Below are positions 1-13,400 of a stretch of 64,000 nucleotides of DNA, piece by piece. Positions within the stretch are counted from its first letter, which is position 1. Every line of letters begins with the position of its first letter. Source of the stretch: Rubritalea marina DSM 17716 (lineage in GTDB: Bacteria; Verrucomicrobiota; Verrucomicrobiia; Verrucomicrobiales; Akkermansiaceae); contig NZ_KB899260.1 of NCBI RefSeq assembly GCF_000378105.1, positions 1 to 64,000 on the forward strand, in the 5' to 3' direction. A model generated the notes under the pieces. That model did not search any database. It had not been told where the DNA came from and worked only from the letters and a program-made list of their open reading frames with translations. The translations under genes and the position numbers were made by a program.

Positions 1-276
1 CGTCAAGAGATTGCCAGACTCACAGGCTTAGCCCCTCTTCACTTTGAAAGCGGGAATTACAAGGGAGTGAGAAAAATATACGGTGGACGCGCTCGGCCAC
101 GAACAGCTCTCTACATGGCTGCGGTAGTAGCTTTGAGACATAACCCTGAACTAAAAAGCTTTGGAGCTAGACTTCGTGACGCGGGAAAAGCAGGTCGAGC
201 CATCGTGATTGCTGTTGCTCGGAAACTTCTTATCCATCTCAATTCTTTGGTTAAAAAAGAAATTTACGGAATATAG
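1..276 (+). CDS. IS110/IS116/IS902-family transposase, C-terminal fragment (cut by window edge)
   Basis: The open frame enters from the left edge and ends at 276. It carries the C-terminal signature of IS110-type DEDD transposases: a 'TGLAP' motif, then 'GGRARPRTALYMAA', 'RHNP', and a Lys/Arg-rich tail ending in 'RKLLIHLNSL'. These elements transpose with a RuvC-like catalytic domain that would lie upstream, outside the window. Only about 91 residues are visible, so whether the element is intact cannot be judged. It ends only 165 bases from the 3' end of groEL and is separated from it by a bidirectional terminator. The terminal sequences of the element were not identified. Confidence 0.85.
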   Translation, partial: RQEIARLTGLAPLHFESGNYKGVRKIYGGRARPRTALYMAAVVALRHNPELKSFGARLRDAGKAGRAIVIAVARKLLIHLNSLVKKEIYGI

Positions 277-318
277 TTGCTGGTATGTTGATCGCCCTTG
301 GCGCTTGTTTGATTGTAC

Positions 319-360
319 AAAAAAGCCGATCACGTAGTTACGTGATCGGCTTTGAATTTT
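319..360. terminator. Bidirectional intrinsic terminator between IS110 fragment and groEL
   Basis: A perfect 12-base-pair stem (325-336 with 339-350, arms GCCGATCACGTA/TACGTGATCGGC) is flanked by six A on the left (a T run for the minus strand) and by TTTGAATTTTTTTT on the right. It can end groEL transcription on the minus strand and transposase transcription on the plus strand. Confidence 0.85.
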
Positions 361-440
361 TTTTGAGCACCCTAGGTTTTCATTGTGCTGGAATTGAATA
401 TTTCCAACTGCCAACTGAATACTTGGGAGCGTAGCGGTGA

Positions 441-2096
<1,656 letters not shown>

Positions 2097-2135
2097 TTAA
2101 ATTTGTGATTTGTGATTTAAAATTTGTGATTGGAA

Positions 2136-2426
2136 CTAGCCAATGATGCCAAGGATGTCGGCTTCGTTCATGATGAGGTAGTCATCACCTTCTGACTTCA
2201 CTTCTGTGCCGCCATACTTGGAGATGAGGACTTTGTCGTTCACTGAAACTGCGAACTCAAAGGCTGAGCCATCTTCGTTTCTGCCGCCGGTACCAAGGGT
2301 GACAACGAGTGCTTCCTGTGGTTTTTCCTGAGCGGAGTCTACGAGTACGATACCGCCTGCAGATACTGTTTCGGTTTCTACACGCTTCAAAAGAACGCGC
2401 TGACCGAGTGGTTGGATGTTTGCCAT
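2136..2426 (-). CDS. groS: Co-chaperonin GroES (10 kDa)
   Basis: The heptameric lid of the GroEL chamber. It has 96 residues, beginning 'MANIQPLGQRVLLKRVE' and containing the mobile-loop region 'ETETVSAGGIVL'. 'LISKYGGTEV' and the C-terminal 'ILGIIG' are typical of the family. It is the first gene of the groES-groEL operon. No CIRCE element (TTAGCACTC-N9-GAGTGCTAA) was found in the 188 bases upstream, so HrcA control of the usual kind is not supported. Confidence 0.98.
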   Translation of the reverse strand: MANIQPLGQRVLLKRVETETVSAGGIVLVDSAQEKPQEALVVTLGTGGRNEDGSAFEFAVSVNDKVLISKYGGTEVKSEGDDYLIMNEADILGIIG

Positions 2427-2498
2427 AGTATTAGTTATATTGGTTTTGTTTTGTTGAAATGTGTTTCGGGCGAGTGGTGTATTAGAGCTTTCTCTTTA

Positions 2499-2530
2499 AC
2501 GTTGTGTAACGTCTCTGATCTATCATGATA
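2499..2530 (-). promoter_or_regulatory. Candidate groES promoter and operator
   Basis: On the minus strand a TATCAT hexamer (complement of 2525-2530) resembles a -10 box, with only a weak TTCAAT about 18 bases upstream. Just downstream lies a 14-base inverted repeat, ACGTT-gtgt-AACGT (2499-2512), at roughly +6 to +19, where a repressor could act. This is pattern-based only. Confidence 0.25.
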
Positions 2531-2559
2531 CTGCACTCACATTGTCGAATTGAAGAAAG

Positions 2560-2594
2560 CCATTGATCAGAGTCCTGTTGCTTCTGACCAATGG
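2560..2594 (-). terminator. Probable intrinsic terminator of dnaK
   Basis: CCATTG (2560-2565) pairs with CAATGG (2589-2594), and an inner TCAGA/TCTGA pairing extends the stem with small mismatches. On the minus strand the stem is followed by CTTTCTTCAATT, a T-rich but imperfect tail. It lies 21 bases past the dnaK stop codon. Confidence 0.55.
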
Positions 2595-2614
2595 CTGGTG
2601 ATTGGTTTGTGGTC

Positions 2615-5000
<2,386 letters not shown>

Positions 5001-5723
5001 ATGAAACTTAAGCACAAAAAACATGTCCGTAAGGGGTTCTCGCTCGTGGAACTTCTCGTGGTAATCGCAATTATTGCCAGTCTAGCGGCAATTTCTTTCG
5101 GCCCGATTACGGCTCGAATCAGAGAAGGTTATAAAATCCAAGCTGTTGGTAAGGGAAAGAACTTGCTGGTAGCGCTTCAATCTTTTGCGAAGGACAACGA
5201 TGGGCTGTTTCCAAGTGAAAATACCGCACGTAAAGGTCAATCTGGCGACTCTGCAGAAGCATGTTTCACCCAGCTATTAGCGGGTTCTTATGTGGAAGAA
5301 GAGGCGATTTTCTGGAACAAGGAGAACGCTGAAGTTCTTGCTGAAACTGTTGAAGGTCCGGATGAGGACGGTGAGCTTACTGAAGGTGAGAACGTTTGGG
5401 GTTACGTGGCTGGCATGAGCACTTCATCACGCACCACGAGCCCAGTCATCTTCGACTCAGCAGTTGGACCAGGCCTCTTTAGTACTGGTGTTTGGAATGG
5501 TCGTGCAATCATTGCCAAGCTTGATTCATCAGTGAAAGATTACGAGATTACCGTTTCTAACTATGAAGAAGGTCTGCAAAATGACGATGGTTCCTACAAA
5601 GTGGGCAAAGTCATGGCTAAGAAGGGTAAAAAAGAGTATGACATCTTTGGCAAAGGAGCCCTTCCGCGCAGTGCTAAAGTCTTTGGTCCTGCAGGTCATA
5701 GTGCAGAACTGCCAAGCGAGTAA
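5001..5723 (+). CDS. Prepilin-type N-terminal methylation domain protein
   Basis: A secreted pseudopilin-like protein of 240 residues. The positively charged leader ends in 'RKG', followed by 'FSLVELLVVIAIIASLAAIS'. This is the type III signal cut by prepilin peptidase after Gly, with the conserved Glu at mature position 5. The remainder resembles the large family of verrucomicrobial/planctomycetal pseudopilin-like proteins, of which I expect many copies per genome. It stands alone, flanked by the dnaK leader and a strong terminator, so it is probably transcribed by itself. Whether it enters the pilus machine encoded at 54-64 kb is not known. Confidence 0.8.
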   Translation: MKLKHKKHVRKGFSLVELLVVIAIIASLAAISFGPITARIREGYKIQAVGKGKNLLVALQSFAKDNDGLFPSENTARKGQSGDSAEACFTQLLAGSYVEEEAIFWNKENAEVLAETVEGPDEDGELTEGENVWGYVAGMSTSSRTTSPVIFDSAVGPGLFSTGVWNGRAIIAKLDSSVKDYEITVSNYEEGLQNDDGSYKVGKVMAKKGKKEYDIFGKGALPRSAKVFGPAGHSAELPSE

Positions 5724-5748
5724 GCTAAACTTCTAGCTGAAAAATTTT

Positions 5749-5785
5749 AAAAGCTGACAGGCGATTGCGTCTGTCAGCTTTTTTT
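5749..5785 (+). terminator. Intrinsic terminator after prepilin-like gene
   Basis: AAAAGCTGACAG pairs with CTGTCAGCTTTT around a 10-base loop, followed by a T run (to 5785). It separates the prepilin gene from speA, so speA needs a promoter within about 50 bases. Confidence 0.9.
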
Positions 5786-5838
5786 GTTGTGATGAATTTC
5801 TGACTAGAAATTGGATGATGTGAGAGTATGTTGCGCGC

Positions 5839-7734
5839 ATGTCTTGGACCGTTGATGATGCACGTGACTTGTACGGCGTGAAGCGCTGGGGTAATGAGTA
5901 CTTTGATATTAACGCCGATGGTGACGCTGTGGTGTTGCTGGAGGAAGATGGGGCTGTGCATGAGGTGTCACTTCAGAAAATTGTGGAGGGATTGAGGGAG
6001 CGTGGCTCTGAAATGCCTGTAATTTTACGTTTCAAGAGTTTGCTAGATGGTCAAATTAGGCGTCTCAATGAGGCATTTAATCAGGCAATTGAAGAGGCAA
6101 ATTATGCGGGGAATTACCGAGGGGTCTACCCGATTAAGGTGAATCAGCAGCAGCAAATCATCGAAGAAATTACCAGTTTTGGTGAGCAATACCATTACGG
6201 ACTGGAGGCTGGGTCGAAGCCTGAGCTTATCGCCGCACTGGCTTATATGCACGACAAGGAAGCGTATTTGGTCTGCAATGGGTACAAAGACGATGAGTTT
6301 GTTGACTTGGCGTTGATGGCAAATCAGATGGGGATGCGCGTGATTTTGGTGTTGGAGATGCCGGGTGAGCTGCCGGCGATTATAGCGCGCTCTAAGGCGC
6401 TGGGAATTCGTCCTGAATTGGGGATTCGTTTCCGCTTGTCAACCAAATCGGAAGGGCATTGGGCTGAGTCTGGTGGGGATCGATCTGTCTTTGGTTTAAA
6501 TTCTCCACAGCTGATTGATGCCGTGGAGATTTTAAAGGAAGCCGACATGCTCGATTGCCTCAAACTCTTTCACTACCACCAAGGCTCGCAACTGCCAAAT
6601 ATTCGATCGATCCGGGAGTCGGCTACCGAGGCGGTGCGTGTCTTTGTGAGTCTCGCTCAGGAAGGTGCTCCGATGGAGATTCTGGACATGGGAGGCGGGT
6701 TGGCGATTGATTATGATGGTTCGCATACGAATGCCTCTTCGTCATGCAATTACAGCTTGAGTGAGTACACGACGAACTTGATCGAGGTGGTGAAAATGCA
6801 TTGTGACGAGGCCGGGGTATCACATCCCACGCTGGTGACCGAGTCTGGCCGTGCCGTGAGTGCCTATTACTCTGTGTTGGTCTTTAATATTCTGGATACG
6901 ACCCGATTTGCCTGCCCTGAGGAACCTGAGGCGCCGTCGGCTGATGCACATGACATGGTGCAGAATTTATGGCAAACGCGCCTGAATATCAACGAACGTG
7001 ATCTTCAGGGGTGTTTTAATGATGCGATGTTTTACCGCGATCAAGTACGGGAGCTCTTTCGTCATGGTCTTGTGACCTTGCGTGAGAGAGCGAGTGCCGA
7101 AACCATCTATTGGCATATATGCACGCGGATTGCAGCTCACGCTGATCAGATGGATGAAGTGCCTGAGGACGTGCAGTCACTGCAGGCCAATCTAATCGAT
7201 TTTTATTATGCGAATTTCTCAGTGTTTCAGTCTTTGCCTGACGCTTGGGCGATCGATCAACTTTTCCCGATTATGCCGATTCATAAGCTCGGGCAAAAGC
7301 CGACCAACCGTGCAATTTTAGCCGACATTACGTGTGATTGTGACGGAAAGATAGATCGTTTCATCGATGGTGAGGGAACGTCTCCTTATCTGAATGTGCA
7401 CGATCGCCAACCAGGAGAGGAATACAATATAGGCGTCTTCCTCGTAGGTGCGTATCAGGAGACTTTGGGAGACCTTCATAACTTGTTGGGCGACCCTCAT
7501 GTGGCATCTATTGGGATCAAGAATGGGAAGGTGACATACAATCATGAGCTGGAGGGGGACACTGTGGCGGATGTTTTGTCATATGTAGAATATGATCCTA
7601 AGGACTTGGAGAAGCGCTTCCGCCACTTTGCTGAGGAGGCCGTGACTGAGGGCTTGATTTCTGCGAAGCAACGTAAAGAGATTCTCAATGCCTATCGCGT
7701 AGGGCTCTCTGGGTACACGTACTACGAGGGTTGA
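5839..7734 (+). CDS. speA: Biosynthetic arginine decarboxylase (PLP-dependent)
   Basis: Converts arginine to agmatine, the first step of the agmatine route to putrescine and spermidine. The 631 residues match the SpeA family. Lys100 in 'GVYPIKVNQ' is the expected PLP-binding lysine of the alanine-racemase-fold barrel; 'DMGGGLAIDYDG' is the PLP-phosphate-binding glycine loop; 'CDCDGKIDRF' lies in the C-terminal beta-sandwich. The start 'MSWTVDDARDLYGV' is typical. It is followed by a 100-base gap and an unrelated efflux operon. No agmatinase or agmatine deiminase lies nearby. Confidence 0.95.
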   Translation: MSWTVDDARDLYGVKRWGNEYFDINADGDAVVLLEEDGAVHEVSLQKIVEGLRERGSEMPVILRFKSLLDGQIRRLNEAFNQAIEEANYAGNYRGVYPIKVNQQQQIIEEITSFGEQYHYGLEAGSKPELIAALAYMHDKEAYLVCNGYKDDEFVDLALMANQMGMRVILVLEMPGELPAIIARSKALGIRPELGIRFRLSTKSEGHWAESGGDRSVFGLNSPQLIDAVEILKEADMLDCLKLFHYHQGSQLPNIRSIRESATEAVRVFVSLAQEGAPMEILDMGGGLAIDYDGSHTNASSSCNYSLSEYTTNLIEVVKMHCDEAGVSHPTLVTESGRAVSAYYSVLVFNILDTTRFACPEEPEAPSADAHDMVQNLWQTRLNINERDLQGCFNDAMFYRDQVRELFRHGLVTLRERASAETIYWHICTRIAAHADQMDEVPEDVQSLQANLIDFYYANFSVFQSLPDAWAIDQLFPIMPIHKLGQKPTNRAILADITCDCDGKIDRFIDGEGTSPYLNVHDRQPGEEYNIGVFLVGAYQETLGDLHNLLGDPHVASIGIKNGKVTYNHELEGDTVADVLSYVEYDPKDLEKRFRHFAEEAVTEGLISAKQRKEILNAYRVGLSGYTYYEG

Positions 7735-7810
7735 TTTTGTTGGGGATGAGCAGAGCTAACAGAAAATCTAAAAGGTAGTTTAAGTATTATCATTGTAGGG
7801 AACTAGTATC

Positions 7811-7832
7811 GAGTTAGTTTGTTATCTAACTC
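7811..7832 (+). promoter_or_regulatory. Inverted repeat abutting the start of the efflux operon
   Basis: GAGTTAG (7811-7817) and CTAACTC (7826-7832) form a perfect 7-bp inverted repeat with an 8-base spacer, ending two bases before the ATG of the outer-membrane factor gene. It could be a repressor operator or an RNA hairpin covering the ribosome landing site. No regulator gene is adjacent. Confidence 0.35.
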
Positions 7833-7834
7833 AA

Positions 7835-9295
7835 ATGTTCCCCGTTAGATTATCTAGATTGAGTATTTCCCTCAAGCGTCCTGTATCTCGATCACCATGG
7901 ATGGTGGTCTTGTTCACAGGCTCGCTGATGCTGGTGGCTTGCACGCCCACTGCACCCGAATCTCAGATGAGTCATGTGGGCGATTTAACTCCGCAGGGAT
8001 GGTCTGCTACGAAGAGTGGCAAGGCTGGCCTAGATCGTGATTGGGTCTCGAGCTTTAAAGACAAGGAGCTGAAGCGCTTAGTGCATGAGGCTGTGGCCCT
8101 CAACCCCGATATGCGGGTGGCGGCTGAGCGAGTCTATCAGGCGCAGCGGCGTGCTTATGTGGCGGGTGCTGATGGTCGACCTTCTGTGGTAGCTGAGGTG
8201 CAAGGTGACCGTAGCAAGCGGCAGTTTGTTGGTTTACCATTTGGTGGGGCCACGACTCAGAACGGTCATTATGCGGATTTACGAGTGCAGTGGGAGTTGG
8301 ATTTGTGGGGACGTATTCGTATGGGGCAATCGGCTGCACTTGCTGAGGCTGAATCATCAGGGTTTGATCAACAAGCATCAGAAGTGGCTTTAGCAGGTCA
8401 GGTGTGTAAAGCATGGTTTGCTCTCTGTGAGGGTAACGAGCAGTTAGCCATGGCGAGAGAGGTGGTTCGTATTCGGAAGTCATCCGTGGAGGCGATTGAA
8501 GATCGCTTTGCTAGTAATTTAGGTGGTGATGGAGCCACGGCTAGCCAGTTGCGACTGGCTCAAACAGATCTAGCAAGTGCTGGGGCCTCAGTGGCGCAGC
8601 GTGAGAGCGAAGTGAAGCTGGCGCAGAGCCGCCTAGAGGTGCTTTGTGGCAGATACCCTAGTGCCAACATTCAAGGGAAAGCAAAGTTGGCAAAAGTGCC
8701 TGCACCTCCGCCAAGTGGGATTCCATCGGATGTGTTGATGCGTCGGCCTGACTTGCTATCGGCTGAGCGGCGCTTTGCCGCAGCGATGGCTAGAGAGGAG
8801 GAGGCGCAGCGGGCGATGTTCCCGATGATTACGCTGACAGGTAGCACTGGAACGGCTAGTGACGCACTGGAGCAGCTTGTGAATAATAGCTTTAGTACGT
8901 GGTCGCTGGGGGCTGCAGTGACACAGAATATTTTTCAAGGTGGGCGCATTCGTGGTGAGCGAGACATTCGGAGTTCCAAGTATCGAGAGTCCATGGCTGA
9001 GCTAGAGAGCTCAGTGCTCAAGGCCTTTCAGGAGGTGGAAAACTCATTAATGTTAGATTATTGGTTGATGCGTCGCATGGTCAGCTTAGACAAGGCGTCT
9101 CGTCTGGCTGTGGAAGCAGCAAAAGCTGCGGATGAAGAGTATATTGATGGCACAGGCGATTTGCTGACCTTGTTGGCAGCACAGAGCAGAGCGGTTGAAT
9201 TGACTTCACAGGTTGTGAGTTTAAAGCGCATTCAGCTCGATAACCGGGTGGATTTGCACTTGGCTCTGGGAGGAGAATTTAAGGTGAAACCATGA
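7835..9295 (+). CDS. Outer-membrane efflux factor, TolC/OprM (NodT) family lipoprotein
   Basis: The outer-membrane channel of a tripartite efflux pump. It has 486 residues with an Arg-rich N-region, a hydrophobic stretch and a lipobox 'LMLVAC' (Cys36), as in OprM/NodT lipoproteins. Two Ala-rich coiled-coil repeat halves follow; 'RRPDLLSAERRFAAA' is the family's hallmark. A second ATG at residue 23 would give a leader without basic residues, so the first ATG is preferred. It is first in an operon with the adaptor (22 bases downstream) and the RND transporter. The substrate cannot be read from sequence. Confidence 0.92.
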   Translation: MFPVRLSRLSISLKRPVSRSPWMVVLFTGSLMLVACTPTAPESQMSHVGDLTPQGWSATKSGKAGLDRDWVSSFKDKELKRLVHEAVALNPDMRVAAERVYQAQRRAYVAGADGRPSVVAEVQGDRSKRQFVGLPFGGATTQNGHYADLRVQWELDLWGRIRMGQSAALAEAESSGFDQQASEVALAGQVCKAWFALCEGNEQLAMAREVVRIRKSSVEAIEDRFASNLGGDGATASQLRLAQTDLASAGASVAQRESEVKLAQSRLEVLCGRYPSANIQGKAKLAKVPAPPPSGIPSDVLMRRPDLLSAERRFAAAMAREEEAQRAMFPMITLTGSTGTASDALEQLVNNSFSTWSLGAAVTQNIFQGGRIRGERDIRSSKYRESMAELESSVLKAFQEVENSLMLDYWLMRRMVSLDKASRLAVEAAKAADEEYIDGTGDLLTLLAAQSRAVELTSQVVSLKRIQLDNRVDLHLALGGEFKVKP

Positions 9296-9317
9296 AGATA
9301 GAGAGAGTAGAGATTCG

Positions 9318-10448
9318 ATGAAACGATTTTTAATCATGCTGGCAGTCTTTGCTGCGGGGCTATTTGTTTGGAAGCTTCTGGTGTCAAACCCTGTGCGAGT
9401 GGCTGCAGTGGAGAAGGTGGCAGTCTATCCGGCGGTTACTGTGCATCCTGCGGAACTTGGTGTGACGCAACTCAAGGTATTAGCTCATGGCCAGATTGAG
9501 CCTGTGACGCAGACGATGTTGGTCAGTGAGGTCGGAGGGGCTCTCATCGAGGTTTCTGAGAATCTCAAGGTGGGAGGTGTGTTCCGTAAGGGGGAGAGTA
9601 TGTTAAGGATTGAGCCCATTCGCTATGAGCAGGCGCTAGAGCAGGCTGAGCTTAATGTGGCTGAGGCGGAGCTTCGCGTGATTCAAGAAATAACCAAGTC
9701 TGCGCAGGCAAAGCGTGATTGGGGTAAGCTTGGCCGAAAGGGAGAACCTAGCGAGCTCAGTATGCGTGTGCCTCAGGTGAAGGCGGCCGAAGCATTTTTA
9801 GAGGCTAGTGAGGTGGCGCTGAAGCAGGCTCAGTATGACCTGACGACTGCTGAGCTGAAGGCGCCCTATGACTGTATGGTGGTCGAATCTTCGGTGGATG
9901 ACGGCGGTTATGTGACCAGGGGCAGCCAAGTGGCGAAGATCTATAGTATAGAGAACCGCCAGGTACGTTTGCCTGTGAAGTTGGAGTATTTTTCATTCCT
10001 CTCTGAGGCATTGATTGGCAATGAGGTGGAACTTGTGGCTGATGTGAGCGGGGGGGAGCATCGCTGGCTTGGAAAGGTTGCGCGCTATGAGCAGCTTGTG
10101 GATCGGAGCACGCATTCGATGATGTTGGTGGTGGAGTTAGAGAAAGAACCCAATGCTGATTTACCTCCTTTCGGGTTGTACGTGGATACGATGTTGGATT
10201 TGGGGTCCCTCGAGGATGTGGTCGAACTGCCAGCGACAGGGTTGCGAGCCAATGATAGTGTCTTCGTCGTGGGTGAGGGCAATAGACTTGAAGTTCTAGA
10301 GGTGGAGCTGGCTCATAGACAAGATGGCAAAGTGTATGTTCGTGCCGAGGGGCTAGATGGAGCTCAAGTGATAGTAAGTCCGATGGAATATGCGGTGGCG
10401 GGCATGCAGGTGGAAGTGACTCAAGCCAATGGAAAGGTGACTGAGTGA
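9318..10448 (+). CDS. RND efflux periplasmic adaptor (HlyD/AcrA family)
   Basis: A membrane-fusion protein of 376 residues. A single N-terminal hydrophobic segment (residues about 4-22) anchors it and no lipobox is visible. 'TMLVSEVGGALIEVSENLKVGG' begins the lipoyl-like half, followed by an Ala/Glu-rich alpha-hairpin (about residues 100-180) and the second lipoyl half 'TTAELKAPYDCMVVE'. It would bridge the inner-membrane pump and the outer-membrane factor. Its TGA stop overlaps the ATG of the RND gene by one base, indicating translational coupling. Confidence 0.93.
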   Translation: MKRFLIMLAVFAAGLFVWKLLVSNPVRVAAVEKVAVYPAVTVHPAELGVTQLKVLAHGQIEPVTQTMLVSEVGGALIEVSENLKVGGVFRKGESMLRIEPIRYEQALEQAELNVAEAELRVIQEITKSAQAKRDWGKLGRKGEPSELSMRVPQVKAAEAFLEASEVALKQAQYDLTTAELKAPYDCMVVESSVDDGGYVTRGSQVAKIYSIENRQVRLPVKLEYFSFLSEALIGNEVELVADVSGGEHRWLGKVARYEQLVDRSTHSMMLVVELEKEPNADLPPFGLYVDTMLDLGSLEDVVELPATGLRANDSVFVVGEGNRLEVLEVELAHRQDGKVYVRAEGLDGAQVIVSPMEYAVAGMQVEVTQANGKVTE

Positions 10449-13400
10449 TGGAGGGGGCCATTCGCTGGTTTAGCCGCAATCATGTGGCTGCAAACTTTCT
10501 CATGCTGATCATCGTCTTGGCCGGTGTGATGACTTGGTTTGGCTTGAAGAAGGAGGTTTTTCCGGAGACGAGCCTTGATGCGGTGACTGTGACTGTAGTT
10601 TACCCGAATGCCACTGCTGAGGAGGTGGAAGATGGGGTGATTTTGCCTATCGAAGATGCTGTAGCCGATGTGGACGGGATCAAGAGATACTCTGCCAGTG
10701 CTAGCGAGGGGATGGGGCAGGTTTTCGTGGAGGTGGAAACTGGCTATGACGTTCGGGATGTGATGAGCGATGTGAAGGGCAGAGTGGACGGAATAAGTAT
10801 TTTTCCAGAGCAGATTGAACGGCCTGTGGTCGAAGAACTCATTTTAGCGACACAGGTGATGAGTGTCGCGGTGAGTGCCAACACTGATGAAAAATCGCTG
10901 AAGCAAATGGCGGCCCAGGTGCGTGATGGACTGTTGCGATATCAAGAGCCTGATGCGGATGGTGGTAGCCGTAAGTTAAGGCAAATGTTGCAAGGGAAAG
11001 CGGAGATTACAAAGGCCTCGCTTTCGAATGTGCGGCCTTATGAGTTGTCAATCGAGGTGCCGGAGCGTGCTCTACGTCGCTATGGGCTCGAGCTCGCAGA
11101 CATTGCCAATGCTCTACGGGCTCAATCGGTGGATATTCCGATGGGTAGTATCAAGGAACGTGCAGGAGACTTGGTGCTGAGAGTTCAGGGCAAGCTTCGA
11201 GACGTGGAGGCGGTTCGTAGAGTGGAAGTGGTTAGCTCACGTAGTGGTGAGAAATTGACGCTTGGACAGATTGCGACGGTCGTGGATGGGTTTGGGGATG
11301 TGGACCTTTCGACACGCTTTGACGGGAGGACGGCGGTGATGGTGAATGTGTATCGCTCAGGTGATCAAGACACGACATTGCTCGCCTATGGTGTGAGAGA
11401 TTATATCGAGCGCGTGGCGCCGACTGAGCTCCCTGAGGGGGTGTCTCTTGAAATTTGGAATGATCAGAGCGAAATGCTAGCGGGTCGTTTATCGTTGCTA
11501 GGTCGCAACGGGGCTTGGGGGCTGGGCTTGGTGTTTGTCGTGTTGGCATTATTTTTGCGCCCATCGCTTGCGGCCTTGGTTGCCTTGGGGATTCCAGTAT
11601 CCTTTGCTGGAGGTGTCTGGATGATGCCCCAGCTGGGAGTCAGCGTGAATATGATCTCCTTGTTTGCCTTTATTTTGGTTTTGGGGATTGTGGTGGATGA
11701 TGCGATTGTGGTGGGGGAGAATGTGTATCGACGCATTCGCGATGGTGAGGACCCGAAACTAGCCTCGTGGAAAGGAACGCACGAGGTAGGGGTTGTGGTC
11801 ACCTTTGGAGTGCTGACAACCATGGCTGCTTTTACTCCGATGCTCGGGCTGAGTGGTGTGAGTGGTAAGATTTGGCCGAATATCCCATACGTGGTGATTC
11901 CGGTGCTCTTTTTCTCTTTGATTCAGTCTAAGCTGGTTTTGCCTGCGCACTTGGCCATGTTGAAAAAACGTCGCGCAAGCTCTGAGTATGGTTTGCTGAG
12001 CAAAGTGCAACATCGCGTGGCAGATGGCTTGGAGTGGGTGATTCAGCACGGCTACAAGCCTTTGTTGGAAAAAGTGCTACATGGCCGCTGGGTGGTGTGG
12101 TCTTGTTTTATCGCGATATTTATTATCGCAATCGGACTCGTTTCCAGTGGTCGTGTGCCCTTTGTGTTTATGCCAAAGGTTGAGGGTGATGTGGTTTCAG
12201 CGCAGTTGGAGATGCCTACGGGAATTGCCTTTGAGAGAACCAGCGAAGTGGTGGAGCAGATCGAAGCTGCAGCCATGCAAGTGGGGGCTGAATTGACTGG
12301 GGTGGAGGGTGAAAGCTTGATCAAGCACGCGCTTGTGAGTTCGGGGACTCAGCCGTTTCAGACTGGCTTTACACCATTGGATGCGAATGTGAGCAGCCAC
12401 CTTGGTGAAGTGACTTTGGAATTGATTCCCTCTGGGGAACGTGAAGTGAGTGCCTCAGAGTTTATATCAGCGTGGCGCGATGCATTGGGGCAGATTCCCG
12501 GTGTGGTGAGTTTGAGTTTCAAGCAGGAAACCAATAGTGGTGGTAATGCGATTGATATTGAGATTACTGGTAGCTCGCTAAACGAACTGAAAGCTGCCGC
12601 GGATCACATCACGAGTGAACTGGAAAGCCGCCCTGGTACTACCGACATCTCTACCAATTGGCGATTAGGGAAGAATGAGTTGGTTTTTGACGGTGCTTCG
12701 TTGACGCCGCGTGGACGCGCGATGGGGTTTACTTTGGTAGAGGTTTCTAGGCAATTACGAGCGATGTTCTACGGCGAGGAAGTACAGCGCCTTCAGCGTG
12801 GACGGGATGAGGTGAAGGTGATGGTGCGCTACCCTGAAGCTGAGCGCCAGTCGATGGATGTGCTCGATGAGATTTCTTTGCGCTCACCGAGTGGCGAAAA
12901 GGTGCCGCTCTCCGAGGTTTTGGAAGGGCAGGAAAGTCGAGGGCTATCGACGATCAATCGCGTGGATGGACTGCGCGCTGTTGAGATTTCTGCAGATGTG
13001 GATAGCGAGTCTGGGGTGAATGCCAATAGCTTGGTCGCCTCGTTTAATGATGAGGTCTTGAATGGATTGAGCGAGAAGTTTCCAGGTGTGCAGTGGGGGT
13101 ACCGTGGTGAGCAAGAGGATCAGAATACGAGCGTGAAGGAAATGGGGGTTCGCTTCATCTTTGCCTTGATTATGATTTATGTGCTGATGGCTATCCCGCT
13201 GAAGAGTTATCTGCAGCCGGTGATTGTGATGTCGGTGATCCCATTTGGTTTTGTAGGTGCTCTGGCTGGACACATTTTGCTTGGCCTGGATTTGAGCATC
13301 ATGTCTCTCTGTGGGCTTGTGGCCCTTGCGGGAGTGGTGGTGAATGACTCGCTCGTGCTTGTGGAATATGTGAACCGACATCGCGACGAGCATCGTAGTG

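Noticed and set aside
2427-2614. CIRCE element upstream of groES
   Set aside because: Searched for TTAGCACTC-N9-GAGTGCTAA on both strands by eye; not present.
9805-10479. Long minus-strand open frame opposite the efflux adaptor gene
   Set aside because: It is antisense to a clear HlyD-family gene, has a Pro/His/Ser-rich low-complexity product and no family match.
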